Origin: Alcanivorax sp. 24
Lineage (GTDB): Bacteria; Pseudomonadota; Gammaproteobacteria; Pseudomonadales; Alcanivoracaceae
NCBI RefSeq assembly: GCF_004360225.1
Contig: NZ_SNUA01000024.1
Location: 1 to 32,123, forward strand
Direction of reading: 5' to 3'
Length of the DNA: 32,123 nucleotides
The first letter of the stretch is position 1; the number at the start of each line of letters is the position of its first letter. The position numbers were made by a program, and so were the translations under genes. A model generated the notes under the pieces. It saw only the letters and a program-made list of their open reading frames with translations. It was not told the DNA's origin and made no database searches. Below are positions 23,957-32,123 of this stretch, one piece after another.

Positions 23957-25756
23957 TCATGAAGCGTAGCGGTGGAACACTTCCAGGAAAGCGTCGCCGT
24001 AGGCTTCCAGTTTGCGGTCGCCGACGCCGCTGACGCTGGCCATGTCACGCAGCGAGGCTGGGTGAATCGCCATCATGTCGAGCAGGGTGGCGTCGTGAAA
24101 GATCACATAGGGGGGCACGCCGGCTTCCTCGGCCAATTGCTTGCGGCAGGCGCGCAGGGCTTCCCAAAGCGGGCGTTCGGCGTCCGTCACCGGCACCCGC
24201 TCGGCGCGGCGGGAGCGGGTCTGGGCACGGGCCACATCCTTGCGCAGCTGCAGCGACCGCTCACCGCGCAAATACGGACGGCAGTTTTCGGTGAGCTGCA
24301 GAGCGCCATAGCCGGCGGCATCCACGGTGAGCAGGCCCAGTGCCACCAGTTGCCGGTACACGGCCCGCCACTGATTGGCGGACAGCTCGCCGCCGATGTT
24401 CCAGGTGGAGACATGGTCATGGCCGGCGGAAGCGACTTTATCGCTGCGATTGCCGGTGAGTACATCCACCAGGTGGTTGACGCCGAAGCGCTGGCCGGTG
24501 CGGTAAACACAGCTGAGCGCCTTGCGCGCCACTTCGGTGGCGTCGAATGTCTGCGGCGGATTCAGGCAGGTGTCGCAGTTGCCGCAGGGCTGATCCAGGG
24601 CTTCACCGAAATAATTCAGCAGTGCCTGGCGCCGGCACCGGGTCACTTCACAGAGGCCGAGCATGGCTTCCAGCCGCTGATGCTCATGCCGCTTGAACTG
24701 TTCGTTGCCTTCCGATTGCGCCAGCATCTGTTTGTGGCGGATGGCGTCTTCCAGGCCGTAGGCCATCCAGGCGGTGGCGGAGGCGCCGTCGCGGCCGGCC
24801 CGGCCGGTTTCCTGGTAATAGGCTTCGATGCTTTTGGGCAGATCCAGGTGAGCGACGAAGCGCACGTCCGGTTTGTCGATGCCCATGCCGAAGGCCACGG
24901 TCGCCACCATCACCAGGCCGTCCTCGCGCAGGAATCGCTGCTGATGGCGCGCGCGCATCTCGCCGCCGAGCCCCGCGTGGTAGGGCAGGGCGGGAATACC
25001 CTGTTGGTTGAGCCAGTCGGCGGTTTGCTCCACTTTGTTGCGGGACAGGCAATAAACAATGCCGGCGTCGCCGGCGTGCTCGTTGCGAATCAGCCGCAAC
25101 AGTTGCTGGCGGGCACTGTCCTTGCGTTCGATCCGGTACTGGATATTGGGACGATCGAAACTGGAGACGAAATGCCGTGCCTCGGTCAGGTCCAGCCGTT
25201 CAGCAATCTCCTGGCGGGTACGCGGGTCGGCGGTGGCGGTCAGGGCGATGCGTGGCACCTGGGGGAATTCCCGGTGCAACAGCGATAGCTGCAAATAGTC
25301 GCTGCGGAAATCGTGGCCCCACTGTGACACACAGTGGGCCTCGTCGATGGCGAACAGCGCCAGCGGCGATTGGTGCAGCAACTCCAGGGTTCTCGGCTGG
25401 GTCAGTCGTTCCGGGGCCACGTAGAGCAGATCCAGGGTACCGTCGCGGACTTGTTGTTCCAGCTCCCGGGCCCGACCGGCGTCGAGGGTGGAATTGAGGA
25501 AACCGGCGCTGACGCCGAGGGCGTTGAGCGCGTCCACCTGATCCTGCATCAGTGCGATCAAGGGGCTGACCACCACGCCGACGCCCTCCCGCGCCAGGGC
25601 CGGGATCTGGTAACACAGGGATTTGCCGCCGCCGGTGGGCATCAACACCAGGGCATCGCCACCGCTGACCAGGGTGTCGATAATGGCGGCCTGCTGGTTA
25701 CGGAACTCGTGGTAGCCGAATACGTGCTGGAGAATCGAAAGGGGATCGCGTTGCAT
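23957..25756 (-). CDS. recQ: ATP-dependent DNA helicase RecQ
   Basis: This 599-residue RecQ helicase is a 3'-5' DNA helicase in recombination and fork repair. Walker A is [12 protein letters not shown] (about 39-50), and the DEAH-like motif is [16 protein letters not shown]. Motif VI is TGRAGRDG. The zinc-binding cysteines follow ([12 protein letters not shown] and CGNCDTC), then the winged-helix RQC domain and a C-terminal HRDC domain (about 515-595). The length is close to E. coli RecQ. ATG at 25756 fits the family start ([19 protein letters not shown]). No Shine-Dalgarno sequence is seen. A TATACT -10 lies only 7 bases upstream, so the mRNA may be leaderless. It is divergent from chrA. Confidence 0.97.
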   Translation of the reverse strand: MQRDPLSILQHVFGYHEFRNQQAAIIDTLVSGGDALVLMPTGGGKSLCYQIPALAREGVGVVVSPLIALMQDQVDALNALGVSAGFLNSTLDAGRARELEQQVRDGTLDLLYVAPERLTQPRTLELLHQSPLALFAIDEAHCVSQWGHDFRSDYLQLSLLHREFPQVPRIALTATADPRTRQEIAERLDLTEARHFVSSFDRPNIQYRIERKDSARQQLLRLIRNEHAGDAGIVYCLSRNKVEQTADWLNQQGIPALPYHAGLGGEMRARHQQRFLREDGLVMVATVAFGMGIDKPDVRFVAHLDLPKSIEAYYQETGRAGRDGASATAWMAYGLEDAIRHKQMLAQSEGNEQFKRHEHQRLEAMLGLCEVTRCRRQALLNYFGEALDQPCGNCDTCLNPPQTFDATEVARKALSCVYRTGQRFGVNHLVDVLTGNRSDKVASAGHDHVSTWNIGGELSANQWRAVYRQLVALGLLTVDAAGYGALQLTENCRPYLRGERSLQLRKDVARAQTRSRRAERVPVTDAERPLWEALRACRKQLAEEAGVPPYVIFHDATLLDMMAIHPASLRDMASVSGVGDRKLEAYGDAFLEVFHRYAS

Positions 25757-25762
25757 GGCGGG

Positions 25763-25791
25763 AGTATACCTGCCCGTGGGCGCGGTGACAT
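25763..25791 (-). promoter_or_regulatory. Promoter of recQ, predicted to give a leaderless mRNA
   Basis: On the minus strand TATACT (25763-25768) is a near-consensus -10, and ATGTCA (25786-25791) is a 4-of-6 -35 at a 17-base spacer. The expected start falls within a few bases of the recQ ATG (25756), leaving no room for a ribosome-binding site. Confidence 0.55.
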
Positions 25792-25845
25792 CCGCGTGAC
25801 ATGTGCGCCACGCAGAATCCGGCGCGACTGTGACGAAACCGTGAC
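25785..25845. promoter_or_regulatory. Four phased GTGAC direct repeats between recQ and chrA
   Basis: GTGAC occurs at 25785, 25796, 25830 and 25841, with spacings of 11, 34 and 11 bases. Two 11-base direct-repeat pairs about three helical turns apart is the geometry bound by OmpR/PhoB-type response regulators. On the minus strand the first pair reads ATGTCAC-GCGG-ATGTCAC, reminiscent of but not equal to a pho box. One pair covers the recQ -35, and the other is next to the chrA ribosome-binding site. Confidence 0.5.
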
Positions 25846-25861
25846 GGGGAACAAAACGACA

Positions 25862-26995
25862 ATGCAGGCATGGCGGGTTTTTCGTGAATTTTTTCTGTTG
25901 GGCTGGATCAGCTTCGGTGGTCCGGCGGCGCATGTGGGGTATTTTCATCGCCGTTTTGTCGGCACTCTGGGTTGGCTGGACGAGGAGGAGTTCGCCCGCC
26001 TGATGGCGTTGACCCAGTTTCTCCCCGGCCCGGCCTCCAGCCAACTGGGGTTCGCCATTGGCCGCCACCATGCCGGTTTGCCCGGTGCGCTGGCCGCGTT
26101 TCTCGGTTTTACCCTGCCGTCGTTTCTGATCATGGTGCTGGTGGCCCTGTTCGCCGCCCGCTGGGCCGGCGATCGACTGGACGGCGTGGTACAGGGGCTC
26201 AAGTGGCTGGCCGTGGTGGTGGTGGCCGACGCGGTTTGGAACATGGGGCGCCGTTTTTGTCCCGACACCCCGACTCGGGGACTGGCGCTGGCCACGGCGG
26301 TGTCCCTGTGGTGGTGGCCCGGCATTGTTACACAACTGCTGGCCCTGTCGTTCGCGGCGCTGATCGGCGCCGGACGGCTGAAACGAACCGTGGAGACGGT
26401 CTCGCGGAGCGGTGCGATCAAGGTCCGTCCGTTGCTGCTGTTCGCCGGATTGTGGGTGTTGTTCATGCTGGTCGGCGGGTTCTGGCTGCCGCGGGACTTT
26501 TATAGCGCCGGAGCCCTGGTGTTCGGTGGCGGCCATGTGGTGTTGCCGTTGTTGCAAGGTTTCGTCGGTGACCGCATTACCACCGATGCCTTTCTGACCG
26601 GCTATGCCGCCGCCCAGGCAGTGCCCGGACCGATGTTTTCCCTGGCCGCCTACCTGGGCGCTCTGCTGATGCCGGCGGCGCCCTGGTCCGGCGCGGCCCT
26701 GGCGACGGTGGCGATTTTCCTGCCTGGTTTTCTGCTGGTGTGGGCGTTGGCCGACGCCTGGCGCGGCCTGGCCAGTCGCCCGGCCATGGCCGGAGCGGTG
26801 GCCGGCATCAACGCGGCGGTGGTGGGCTTGCTGCTGGCGGCCCTCTACGACCCGGTGTTTCGCTCGGCGGTGGCCGGTGTGGGGGATTTCGCGGTGGTGG
26901 TGGCGGGATTCGTGTTATTGCGGTCGGGAAAGGTGCCCTTGCTCTGGCTGGTGGTGGGGATGGCGTTGTTGGGCTGGGCCGTCAGCGGCTTTTGA
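25862..26995 (+). CDS. chrA: Chromate transporter, ChrA family
   Basis: This 377-residue inner-membrane CHR-family transporter is expected to export chromate. It has two homologous halves, each opening with a GG-containing signature: [19 protein letters not shown] (about 10-28) and [16 protein letters not shown] (about 217-232). Each is followed by a PGP motif ([16 protein letters not shown] and [16 protein letters not shown]). About ten hydrophobic segments are visible. ATG at 25862 has GGGGAA upstream, and the longer frame has no homology. It is divergent from recQ and converges with an unrecognised gene, overlapping it by 14 bases. No chrB regulator is next to it. Confidence 0.93.
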   Translation: MQAWRVFREFFLLGWISFGGPAAHVGYFHRRFVGTLGWLDEEEFARLMALTQFLPGPASSQLGFAIGRHHAGLPGALAAFLGFTLPSFLIMVLVALFAARWAGDRLDGVVQGLKWLAVVVVADAVWNMGRRFCPDTPTRGLALATAVSLWWWPGIVTQLLALSFAALIGAGRLKRTVETVSRSGAIKVRPLLLFAGLWVLFMLVGGFWLPRDFYSAGALVFGGGHVVLPLLQGFVGDRITTDAFLTGYAAAQAVPGPMFSLAAYLGALLMPAAPWSGAALATVAIFLPGFLLVWALADAWRGLASRPAMAGAVAGINAAVVGLLLAALYDPVFRSAVAGVGDFAVVVAGFVLLRSGKVPLLWLVVGMALLGWAVSGF

Positions 26996-28511
26996 GGGAG
27001 GCGTTCTGAAAGAAGGGGCGCCAGACGGTTTCATTGTCGATGGCGGGGACCGCTCTTCTCAGGGCCGCCAGATCAAGTTGTTTGAACCAGGCCGCTGCCT
27101 CCTGACACTCCGGCAGGCTGTTTGAGCTGACATCAAACAGCAAGCTCAATTGCAGATCGTCATCCAGGCTGGCGATGGGTAAACGGTAACGGCTGTTGCA
27201 GGTCTTCCGTTGCTGGTTGATGCGCAGTTTCAATGCCGGGCCGGCCGCCGCCACTGTCTTGCCATATTCGTCCTCGGCGGGGGCATGAGGCCAGACGTCC
27301 TGGAGCGCGGGTGGATTGGCTTCGTCCCAACGTACAAGAAAGATCCGTATTGACACCGCTCCCTCTTGATCGAAGGAAAAAAAATCAAGCCTTGGGGGAT
27401 GATCCGGTGACGCCATAGGAGCCGATCGGCCGTGGAATAAATCGTCGTCGGGATTGAACAGAGGGGTTAGTCGCTGTCCGAGAAAGGTCACGAATCCCGC
27501 ATAGTCCTTTTGTCCCGTATCGGAGTCCACGGCGGGAATATATTCGCCCGCAAGTGACCGCAGGGGGAGCTCTTCCGTCCCCAGCTGTTTGATGATGCCA
27601 ATGAAATCACCCGCCACCCGCGTATCGGGTGTTTCTGCCTTGGCAAGGATATAGGTATCGTCGATATCGCGTTCGGCCTGAATGTAATAGTAGCCGTTTG
27701 GCTCTCGCGCGATGTGGATATCGTGTCCGAGGCTGTGATGATCGGGATGATTGGAAAAAAAGTTCTTCGCCACTTTCCGCCGCTGGTATTTATCTTCATT
27801 GGTGGTGGCGAAGAGGGTCATTTCGTGGGCTTTGGGATCGCTTCCGTGCCGCTGCCAAACCTTGAATGCCACGGCATCGGACCTGGCTTCAGGATATCTG
27901 AGAACATAATTTCCGGGCAGCTTCAGCGACAGCATACCCTTGAAGGAGGTCTGCCATGTTGGCGTGGCTTTGGCCTGGGCAAGTTGCTGGAATATTTTTT
28001 GCGTCCGGTTGCGCGCATCGTGCCAATCGGTCTGGCGCCGCAGGAGTTCAGGGGCGTCCGGCTCGACCGGGACCAGCTTCAGTGCCTGGATACCGTTTAT
28101 GTCGGTGGCGAGGTTGTCCTTGCTTCGCTCTTTCAGCGCGTTGAGGTCACTCTCGTCCTCGATGTCCGGATAGCGATTGCCGAATAAGCCTTCTTCCTGA
28201 ACAAAACGAATTGAACCGTTCGCCTCGGCAACATAATCCTTGCCATGACCACGCAACGGGAGAGCCTCTTTCTTGAACGGCACCATCAAATAACCGCGCA
28301 GTTTGGTCCCATCCGGTCCATAGAGCCGCATTACCGGCAGCAGGCGGTCAACCTCGGCCCAGGTGACCTCGGCATAGGAATCAAACTTGGAATTGATAGG
28401 CTGGGGCAGGTAGGTGCCCCCGGGCACATCACGGGCAATGGTAAGGGCGAGAATTACAGTGACCGGGATCAGCAACAGGATCGAGGCAAGGATCAAAAGC
28501 GCGCGTTTCAT
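26982..28511 (-). CDS. Unrecognised membrane-anchored or exported protein, low GC
   Basis: I do not recognise this 509-residue protein. An N-terminal hydrophobic segment (MKRALLILASILLLIPVTVILALTIA) should be a signal anchor or uncleaved signal, placing the rest in the periplasm. The remainder is soluble and mixed, with two cysteines near the C-terminus (CNSRYRLP and PECQEAA). Base composition is clearly lower in GC than its neighbours: the 60-base lines at 27661 and 27781 each have 31 G+C, while flanking genes are much richer. This suggests later acquisition. ATG at 28511 immediately precedes the hydrophobic stretch, but no ribosome-binding site is seen, and a GTG further upstream is possible. 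The 3' end overlaps chrA by 14 bases. Confidence 0.75.
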   Translation of the reverse strand: MKRALLILASILLLIPVTVILALTIARDVPGGTYLPQPINSKFDSYAEVTWAEVDRLLPVMRLYGPDGTKLRGYLMVPFKKEALPLRGHGKDYVAEANGSIRFVQEEGLFGNRYPDIEDESDLNALKERSKDNLATDINGIQALKLVPVEPDAPELLRRQTDWHDARNRTQKIFQQLAQAKATPTWQTSFKGMLSLKLPGNYVLRYPEARSDAVAFKVWQRHGSDPKAHEMTLFATTNEDKYQRRKVAKNFFSNHPDHHSLGHDIHIAREPNGYYYIQAERDIDDTYILAKAETPDTRVAGDFIGIIKQLGTEELPLRSLAGEYIPAVDSDTGQKDYAGFVTFLGQRLTPLFNPDDDLFHGRSAPMASPDHPPRLDFFSFDQEGAVSIRIFLVRWDEANPPALQDVWPHAPAEDEYGKTVAAAGPALKLRINQQRKTCNSRYRLPIASLDDDLQLSLLFDVSSNSLPECQEAAAWFKQLDLAALRRAVPAIDNETVWRPFFQNASLKSR

Positions 28512-28627
28512 GATTGTGGTGTTGTCCGGCCTGTCTGTTTTTGTTGGCTCCACTATAACAATTCGAGGGCTATCGAGAGAGGGCGCATGGTTTGAATTGC
28601 CAACCGGCGTCGCTTGCTTCAAGCCCG

Positions 28628-28668
28628 GAATCATGATTCAATTCTTTGAAAGTGGGAATCAGGATTCC
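28628..28668. promoter_or_regulatory. Two GAATC-NN-GATTC operators upstream of tetR-aidB
   Basis: GAATCATGATTC (28628-28639) is a perfect palindrome. GGAATC-AG-GATTCC (28655-28668) has the same half-sites with a different centre. Their centres are 28 bases apart. The second ends only four bases before the TetR start codon. Two matching inverted repeats in front of a TetR gene strongly suggest autoregulation, possibly with control of the divergent gene too. Confidence 0.7.
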
Positions 28669-28672
28669 GATC

Positions 28673-29335
28673 ATGGCATACCGGGAAACCGCGCAGGTGC
28701 GGGCACGCAAGGCGGCGCAGCGGGAGAATTTGCTGCGAACCGCCGAGACGCTGGTGCGTGAAGGTGGATTCGTCGCCATGACCATGCAGGCGGTGGCGGA
28801 ACGCGCCGGGGTGGGTGTCGGCACGCTGTATCGCTATTTCGACAACAAGGCGACCCTGGCGGCGGAGGTGTTCCGCGTCGCCACCGAGCGGGAGGTCGAG
28901 GCCGTGGCGCGGGCCCTGTCCGGGCCGGGGGGCGCTGGTGCCCGTCTGGAGCAGGCGTTGCGGGTGTTCGCCGGTCGGGCCATGGCGGCGCCGAAACTGG
29001 CCTGGGCGTTGATTGCCGAACCGGTGGAACCGGAGGTGGATGCCGAGCGCCTGCATTATCGGGCCACCTACGCGGCGCTGTATCGGAATGTACTGGATCA
29101 CGGCGTGGCCAGCGGCGAGCTGCCGGCCCAGGCCACCGCTCCCAGCGCCGCGGCGCTGGTGGGTGCGGTGGCCGAAGCCCTGGTGGGGCCACTGGCGGCG
29201 CCGCTGGCGGACGCCGCCCTGCCGGATCAGATGGTGGCCTTCTGCCTGCGGGCCGTGGGTGCCACGCCATCGCAATCGACACAACCACAACAAAACACCA
29301 CCACAAGCGCCGTCGGCGCGGGAGGTCAATCATGA
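28673..29335 (+). CDS. TetR-family regulator upstream of aidB
   Basis: This 220-residue TetR-type repressor has its helix-turn-helix at about 15-60: RENLLRTAETLVREGGFVAMTMQAVAERAGVGVGTLYRYFDNKATL. The C-terminal ligand domain matches regulators often found beside acyl-CoA dehydrogenase genes. ATG at 28673 has AGGA upstream. The longer TTG start is weaker. Its stop overlaps the aidB start (ATGA, 29332-29335), so the two are translationally coupled. Two palindromes directly upstream are likely its own operators. The last 20 residues are rich in Gln, Thr and Ser and are probably disordered. The inducer may be an acyl-CoA or an alkylating stress signal; both are inference. Confidence 0.93.
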   Translation: MAYRETAQVRARKAAQRENLLRTAETLVREGGFVAMTMQAVAERAGVGVGTLYRYFDNKATLAAEVFRVATEREVEAVARALSGPGGAGARLEQALRVFAGRAMAAPKLAWALIAEPVEPEVDAERLHYRATYAALYRNVLDHGVASGELPAQATAPSAAALVGAVAEALVGPLAAPLADAALPDQMVAFCLRAVGATPSQSTQPQQNTTTSAVGAGGQS

Positions 29336-31023
29336 ATGCTCAACACGATGCTTTGAACGTGGAGGCCCTGGCCGACACCCATGAGGTGTTCAACCAGTCC
29401 GGTGACCTGCAGGATTACAACGCCTATGACACCGACAATGCCCTGCGTGAGGCGGTACGCCGCCACGGTGCGGGCTGGGCGGAACCGGCGTTGTCCGCCC
29501 ACGGTGCCAGGACCGGCAGCGCCGAGGTGATCGAATGGGGCTTCCTGGCCAACGAAAACAAACCGCGGTTTTTCTCTCACGACCGTCACGGTTACCGGGT
29601 GGACGAGGTGAAATATCACCCGGCCTATCACAACCTGATGGCGCTGGGGCTGGAGAGCGGCATCCACTCCGCGCCCTGGACCGATCCCAGGCCCGGCGCC
29701 CATGTGGCCCGGGCCGCGCGCAGCTACCTGCAGGCCCAGGCGGAAGCGGGCCACGGCTGCCCGCTGACCATGACCTTCGCGGCGGTACCCTCGATCCGGC
29801 TGACCCCGTCCCTGGCCGAGGAATGGCTGCCGAAGGTTCTCAACAACGGTTATGACCCGCGTAATGTGCCGCACTACGAAAAGCAGTCCCTGACCATCGG
29901 CATGGGCATGACCGAGAAACAGGGCGGCTCCGATGTGCGTGCCAACACCACTCGCGCCTATGCGATCGGCCCGGGCGGTTCCGGCGAGGCCTACGAGCTG
30001 ATCGGCCACAAGTGGTTCACCTCGGCGCCCATGTGCGATGCTTTCCTGGTGCTGGCACATACTGAAAGTGGTCTGAGCTGTTTTCTGGTGCCGCGCTGGC
30101 GGCCGGACGGCAGCAAGAACCCGATCCAGGTGCAGCGCCTGAAAAACAAGGTGGGCAACGTCTCCAACGCCTCCTCCGAGATCGAATTGCGCGGTGCTCT
30201 GGGCTGGATGGTCGGCGAGGAAGGGCGCGGCGTGCCGGCGATCATCGAGATGGTGGCGATGACCCGCTTCGACTGCATGATCGGTTCTTCGGCGGGGCAG
30301 CGTCAGGCGGTGGCACAGGCGGTTAATCACACCCAGGGCCGGGCCGCGTTCGGCAAGACGCTGATTGACCAGCCGCTGATGCGCAACGTGCTGGCCGATC
30401 TGCAACTGGAAGTGGAAGGGTCCCTGGCCATCGCCATGCGCATGGGCGAGGCGCTGGACAATACCATGCTGGACAGTGGTAATGAGCAGGAGCAACTACT
30501 GTTGCGGTTGGGGTTGCCGGCGGGCAAGTACTGGATTTGCAAACGTACCCCGTTCCACGCCTACGAGGCGATGGAATGCCTGGGGGGGAACGGCGCCATA
30601 GAGGACTTCATGATGGCCCGTCTGTACCGGGAGGCGCCGATCAACGCGATCTGGGAAGGGTCCGGCAATGTGCAGGCGCTGGATATGCTGCGCGCTCTGG
30701 CGAAGACGCCGGGAGTTCTGGACGCGTGGTTCGCTGAACTGGGTAAGGCGGCCGGTGCCGACAGCCGTCTGGATCACGCCGTGGCGACGTTGAAGGGCGA
30801 GTTCTCCGATATGGCGGATGCGGAATATCGTGCCCGCGACATCGTCGACCGCCTGTCGCTGACGATGCAGGCCAGTCAATTGGTGGCCGCCGGCAACAGT
30901 GCCGTGGCGGAAGCCTTTATCGCCTCCCGCCTGGGTGAGCACGGTGACCGCAACTACGGCACTCTGCCGCGTGGTTTGGATCTGGATGCCATCCTGCAAC
31001 GGGCCGATCCCTGGAGCGAATAG
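29332..31023 (+). CDS. aidB: AidB-like acyl-CoA dehydrogenase
   Basis: This 563-residue protein is an acyl-CoA dehydrogenase of the AidB group. E. coli AidB is an FAD protein that binds DNA and belongs to the adaptive response to alkylation. Strong AidB blocks are MGMTEKQGGSDVRANTTRA, YELIGHKWFTSAPMCDAFLVLAHT, SCFLVPRWRPDG, RLKNKVGNVSNASSEIEL and MTRFDCMIGSSAGQRQA. The later YEAMECLGGNGAIEDF and AINAIWEGSGNVQALD blocks are FAD-binding and family signatures. Length is close to E. coli AidB (541). It is translated from a start inside the tetR stop codon, so repression by TetR is expected. No ada gene is nearby, which differs from the E. coli Ada regulon. Confidence 0.94.
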   Translation: MNAQHDALNVEALADTHEVFNQSGDLQDYNAYDTDNALREAVRRHGAGWAEPALSAHGARTGSAEVIEWGFLANENKPRFFSHDRHGYRVDEVKYHPAYHNLMALGLESGIHSAPWTDPRPGAHVARAARSYLQAQAEAGHGCPLTMTFAAVPSIRLTPSLAEEWLPKVLNNGYDPRNVPHYEKQSLTIGMGMTEKQGGSDVRANTTRAYAIGPGGSGEAYELIGHKWFTSAPMCDAFLVLAHTESGLSCFLVPRWRPDGSKNPIQVQRLKNKVGNVSNASSEIELRGALGWMVGEEGRGVPAIIEMVAMTRFDCMIGSSAGQRQAVAQAVNHTQGRAAFGKTLIDQPLMRNVLADLQLEVEGSLAIAMRMGEALDNTMLDSGNEQEQLLLRLGLPAGKYWICKRTPFHAYEAMECLGGNGAIEDFMMARLYREAPINAIWEGSGNVQALDMLRALAKTPGVLDAWFAELGKAAGADSRLDHAVATLKGEFSDMADAEYRARDIVDRLSLTMQASQLVAAGNSAVAEAFIASRLGEHGDRNYGTLPRGLDLDAILQRADPWSE

Positions 31024-31052
31024 GCCGGTTCCACGAACTCCGCAACCCTTCG

Positions 31053-31166
31053 CTACGAAGCCGCTGTGGGAGACTGCCTAGGCAGCGAATTGTTTTCTCC
31101 GCTGGCAATATTCGCTTGCAAGCAAGCTTCCCACAGCGGCTCCGTGACTCTTCTCCGTGGGAAGCT
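31053..31166. repeat. REP cluster between aidB and the ParA-like gene
   Basis: A reversed REP (31053-31090, CTACGAAGCCGCTGTGGGAG and GGCAGCGAAT), a forward REP (31111-31146, TTCGCTTGCAAGCAAGCTTC then CCACAGCGGC) and a reversed fragment (CCGTGGGAAGCT, 31155-31166) lie between convergent genes. The forward copy is nearly identical to the array unit at 5503. Confidence 0.8.
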
Positions 31167-31209
31167 GCGGAACGTGGTGGTGGCCCGCAATAGGTTCCGC
31201 GTTTCGTGC

Positions 31210-31950
31210 TCAGAGCTTGATGCGATCCAGCAGCTCGAACCACAGCGCCCGGTAGGCGTGGGCGGCCGGCGTGTGCGGGGCGAATTCCGCCACCGGTGCG
31301 CGATGATCGCCCATCTGCTCCACATGGGTGGAGTAGGGGATCCAGGTCTGCAGGCCGTTACGCATGATCGGCGGCCGTTTCACCAGCAACTCCAAATGCA
31401 GGGCCCGGCGCCGGTCCACCATGTTATAGAACGGGATCAGTTCCAGGTTCTTGAGCTTCTTGCTGTCCAGCCATTCCCGAACTTGTTCCAGGGCGCGCAG
31501 GGAAAGGTGCGTGGGGATCACCGGTACCACCAGGTAGTCGGCGGCGGAGAAAATGCTTTCCGCCACCGGGCTCAGGGTAGGGGGGCAATCCAGCAGCATT
31601 AATTCGTAGGTTTCGCCGAACGGCGCCACCAGTTGCCGCAACTGACCGCGACCGGTCTCCGCCAGCTTGAGGTCGGCATTGCGCAGGCTGAGGTCGGAGG
31701 GGATGGCGTCCAGCAGGGGCCAGCGGGTTTCCCGCTTCAGGTTGCCCATGGGCTGTTTGCCCTTGAGAACGGCGCCCGCTTTATAGCCGGCGCCGTCGTC
31801 GACACCGAGATAGAAACTGGCGGCGCCCTGGGGATCCAGATCCCAGAGCAGGGTGCGATGCTTCCAGCGGGCCGCGTGCCAGGCCACATTGATGGCCGTG
31901 GTGGTCTTGCCCACCCCTCCTTTCAGATTATAAAAGGCGATGGTTCGCAT
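31210..31950 (-). CDS. ParA/MinD-type ATPase, orphan
   Basis: This 246-residue deviant-Walker ATPase has the motif KGGVGKTTT at residues 10-18, Walker A' as LLWDLDPQGAAS, and Walker B as LMLLDCPPTLSPV. Such proteins position DNA, chemoreceptors or other cargo by dynamic surface binding. No parB, centromere-like repeat or chemotaxis gene is next to it, so it is an orphan in this window. The partner may lie beyond the right edge or elsewhere. It is similar to chromosomal orphan ParA-like proteins of Pseudomonas and relatives. ATG at 31950 is used. A GTG three codons upstream also exists, and neither has a clear ribosome-binding site. Confidence 0.88.
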   Translation of the reverse strand: MRTIAFYNLKGGVGKTTTAINVAWHAARWKHRTLLWDLDPQGAASFYLGVDDGAGYKAGAVLKGKQPMGNLKRETRWPLLDAIPSDLSLRNADLKLAETGRGQLRQLVAPFGETYELMLLDCPPTLSPVAESIFSAADYLVVPVIPTHLSLRALEQVREWLDSKKLKNLELIPFYNMVDRRRALHLELLVKRPPIMRNGLQTWIPYSTHVEQMGDHRAPVAEFAPHTPAAHAYRALWFELLDRIKL

Positions 31951-32123
31951 GATCGGCACTGATAGTGATGGACGGTGTCCGGCAGGCTAGCACGAACCGG
32001 CCGGTGTGTCCCGCCATGGTGGAGGAGGCGGCGTCCCGTTGTGGAGAGGTTCCTTGTCGAGCGTTCGCGCAGGGGCTTTAATCAGTGCTGGGGTCGCCGA
32101 TACCACGAGGTACGGTGGGGGCG
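31951..32123. other. Right-edge sequence with no assigned feature
   Basis: The last 173 bases upstream of the ParA-like gene contain no open frame or repeat that I can support. It should hold that gene's promoter, but no convincing hexamers are seen. Confidence 0.5.

Noticed and set aside
25785-25800. True pho box in the recQ-chrA gap
   Set aside because: The 11-base spacing fits, but the half-sites (ATGTCAC) and the GCGG spacer depart from the pho-box consensus, so only an OmpR/PhoB-like geometry is claimed.
25334-25861. N-terminal extension of chrA into recQ
   Set aside because: The CHR domain begins at [15 protein letters not shown]. Upstream residues are the antisense of recQ.
25757-26557. 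N-terminal extension of recQ across the start of chrA
   Set aside because: The RecQ family start matches [15 protein letters not shown] at 25756. The extension is the antisense of chrA.

Overview
The window looks like chromosomal DNA from a high-GC gammaproteobacterium. The gene set (RimB/RimK pair, RNase T, Grx4, RhlE, RecQ, AidB, PrpE, a secreted PHB-type polyester depolymerase) and the Pseudomonas-like REP elements suggest the Alcanivoracaceae/Pseudomonadales area. The family-level placement is inference from gene content only. No rRNA, tRNA, CRISPR, phage or transposase gene was found.

Layout. Positions 1-126 are a perfect 7-bp tandem repeat (18 copies) running off the left edge, followed by hyuB (hydantoinase B/oxoprolinase family) and a FecA-like TonB-dependent receptor with a Fur-box-like site. 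Next come grxD and a typical 2-Cys peroxiredoxin. A 1.1-kb non-coding block (5160-6268) lies between the convergent peroxiredoxin and rnt genes and carries a seven-unit REP-pair array. argG follows, ending at a long REP hairpin. Then come rimB-rimK (4-base overlap), an AstE/AspA-like zinc deacylase, an App1-like phosphatase and a secreted PHB-depolymerase-family esterase. A TetR regulator converges on a rhodanese gene that lies downstream of prpE on the minus strand. The rest of the minus-strand run is an SDR oxidoreductase, rhlE, a methyltransferase, a lipoprotein metallophosphoesterase and recQ. recQ is divergent from chrA, whose 3' end overlaps an unrecognised, low-GC, membrane-anchored protein gene. 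The window closes with a TetR-aidB operon behind two identical-type operators and an orphan ParA-like ATPase.

How the parts fit. Most genes are core metabolism or stress response: thiol redox (Grx4, peroxiredoxin, rhodanese), nucleic-acid upkeep (RNase T, RhlE, RecQ, AidB), ribosome modification (RimB/RimK), and import or scavenging (TonB receptor, polyester depolymerase, PrpE). PHB depolymerase and PrpE could both serve growth on polyesters or odd-chain acids, but they are not in one operon.

The most unusual content is non-coding. It comprises a REP array with a 185-bp higher-order (dimeric) period, at least ten REP loci of two subfamilies placed only between genes, three unrelated heptanucleotide repeat tracts, and several clear palindromic or phased operator candidates upstream of individual genes. 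I did not find a convincing new multi-gene defence or mobile system. The best candidates for undescribed biology are the heptamer tract at hyuB, the dimeric REP array, the phased GTGAC sites between recQ and chrA, and the unrecognised 509-residue protein.
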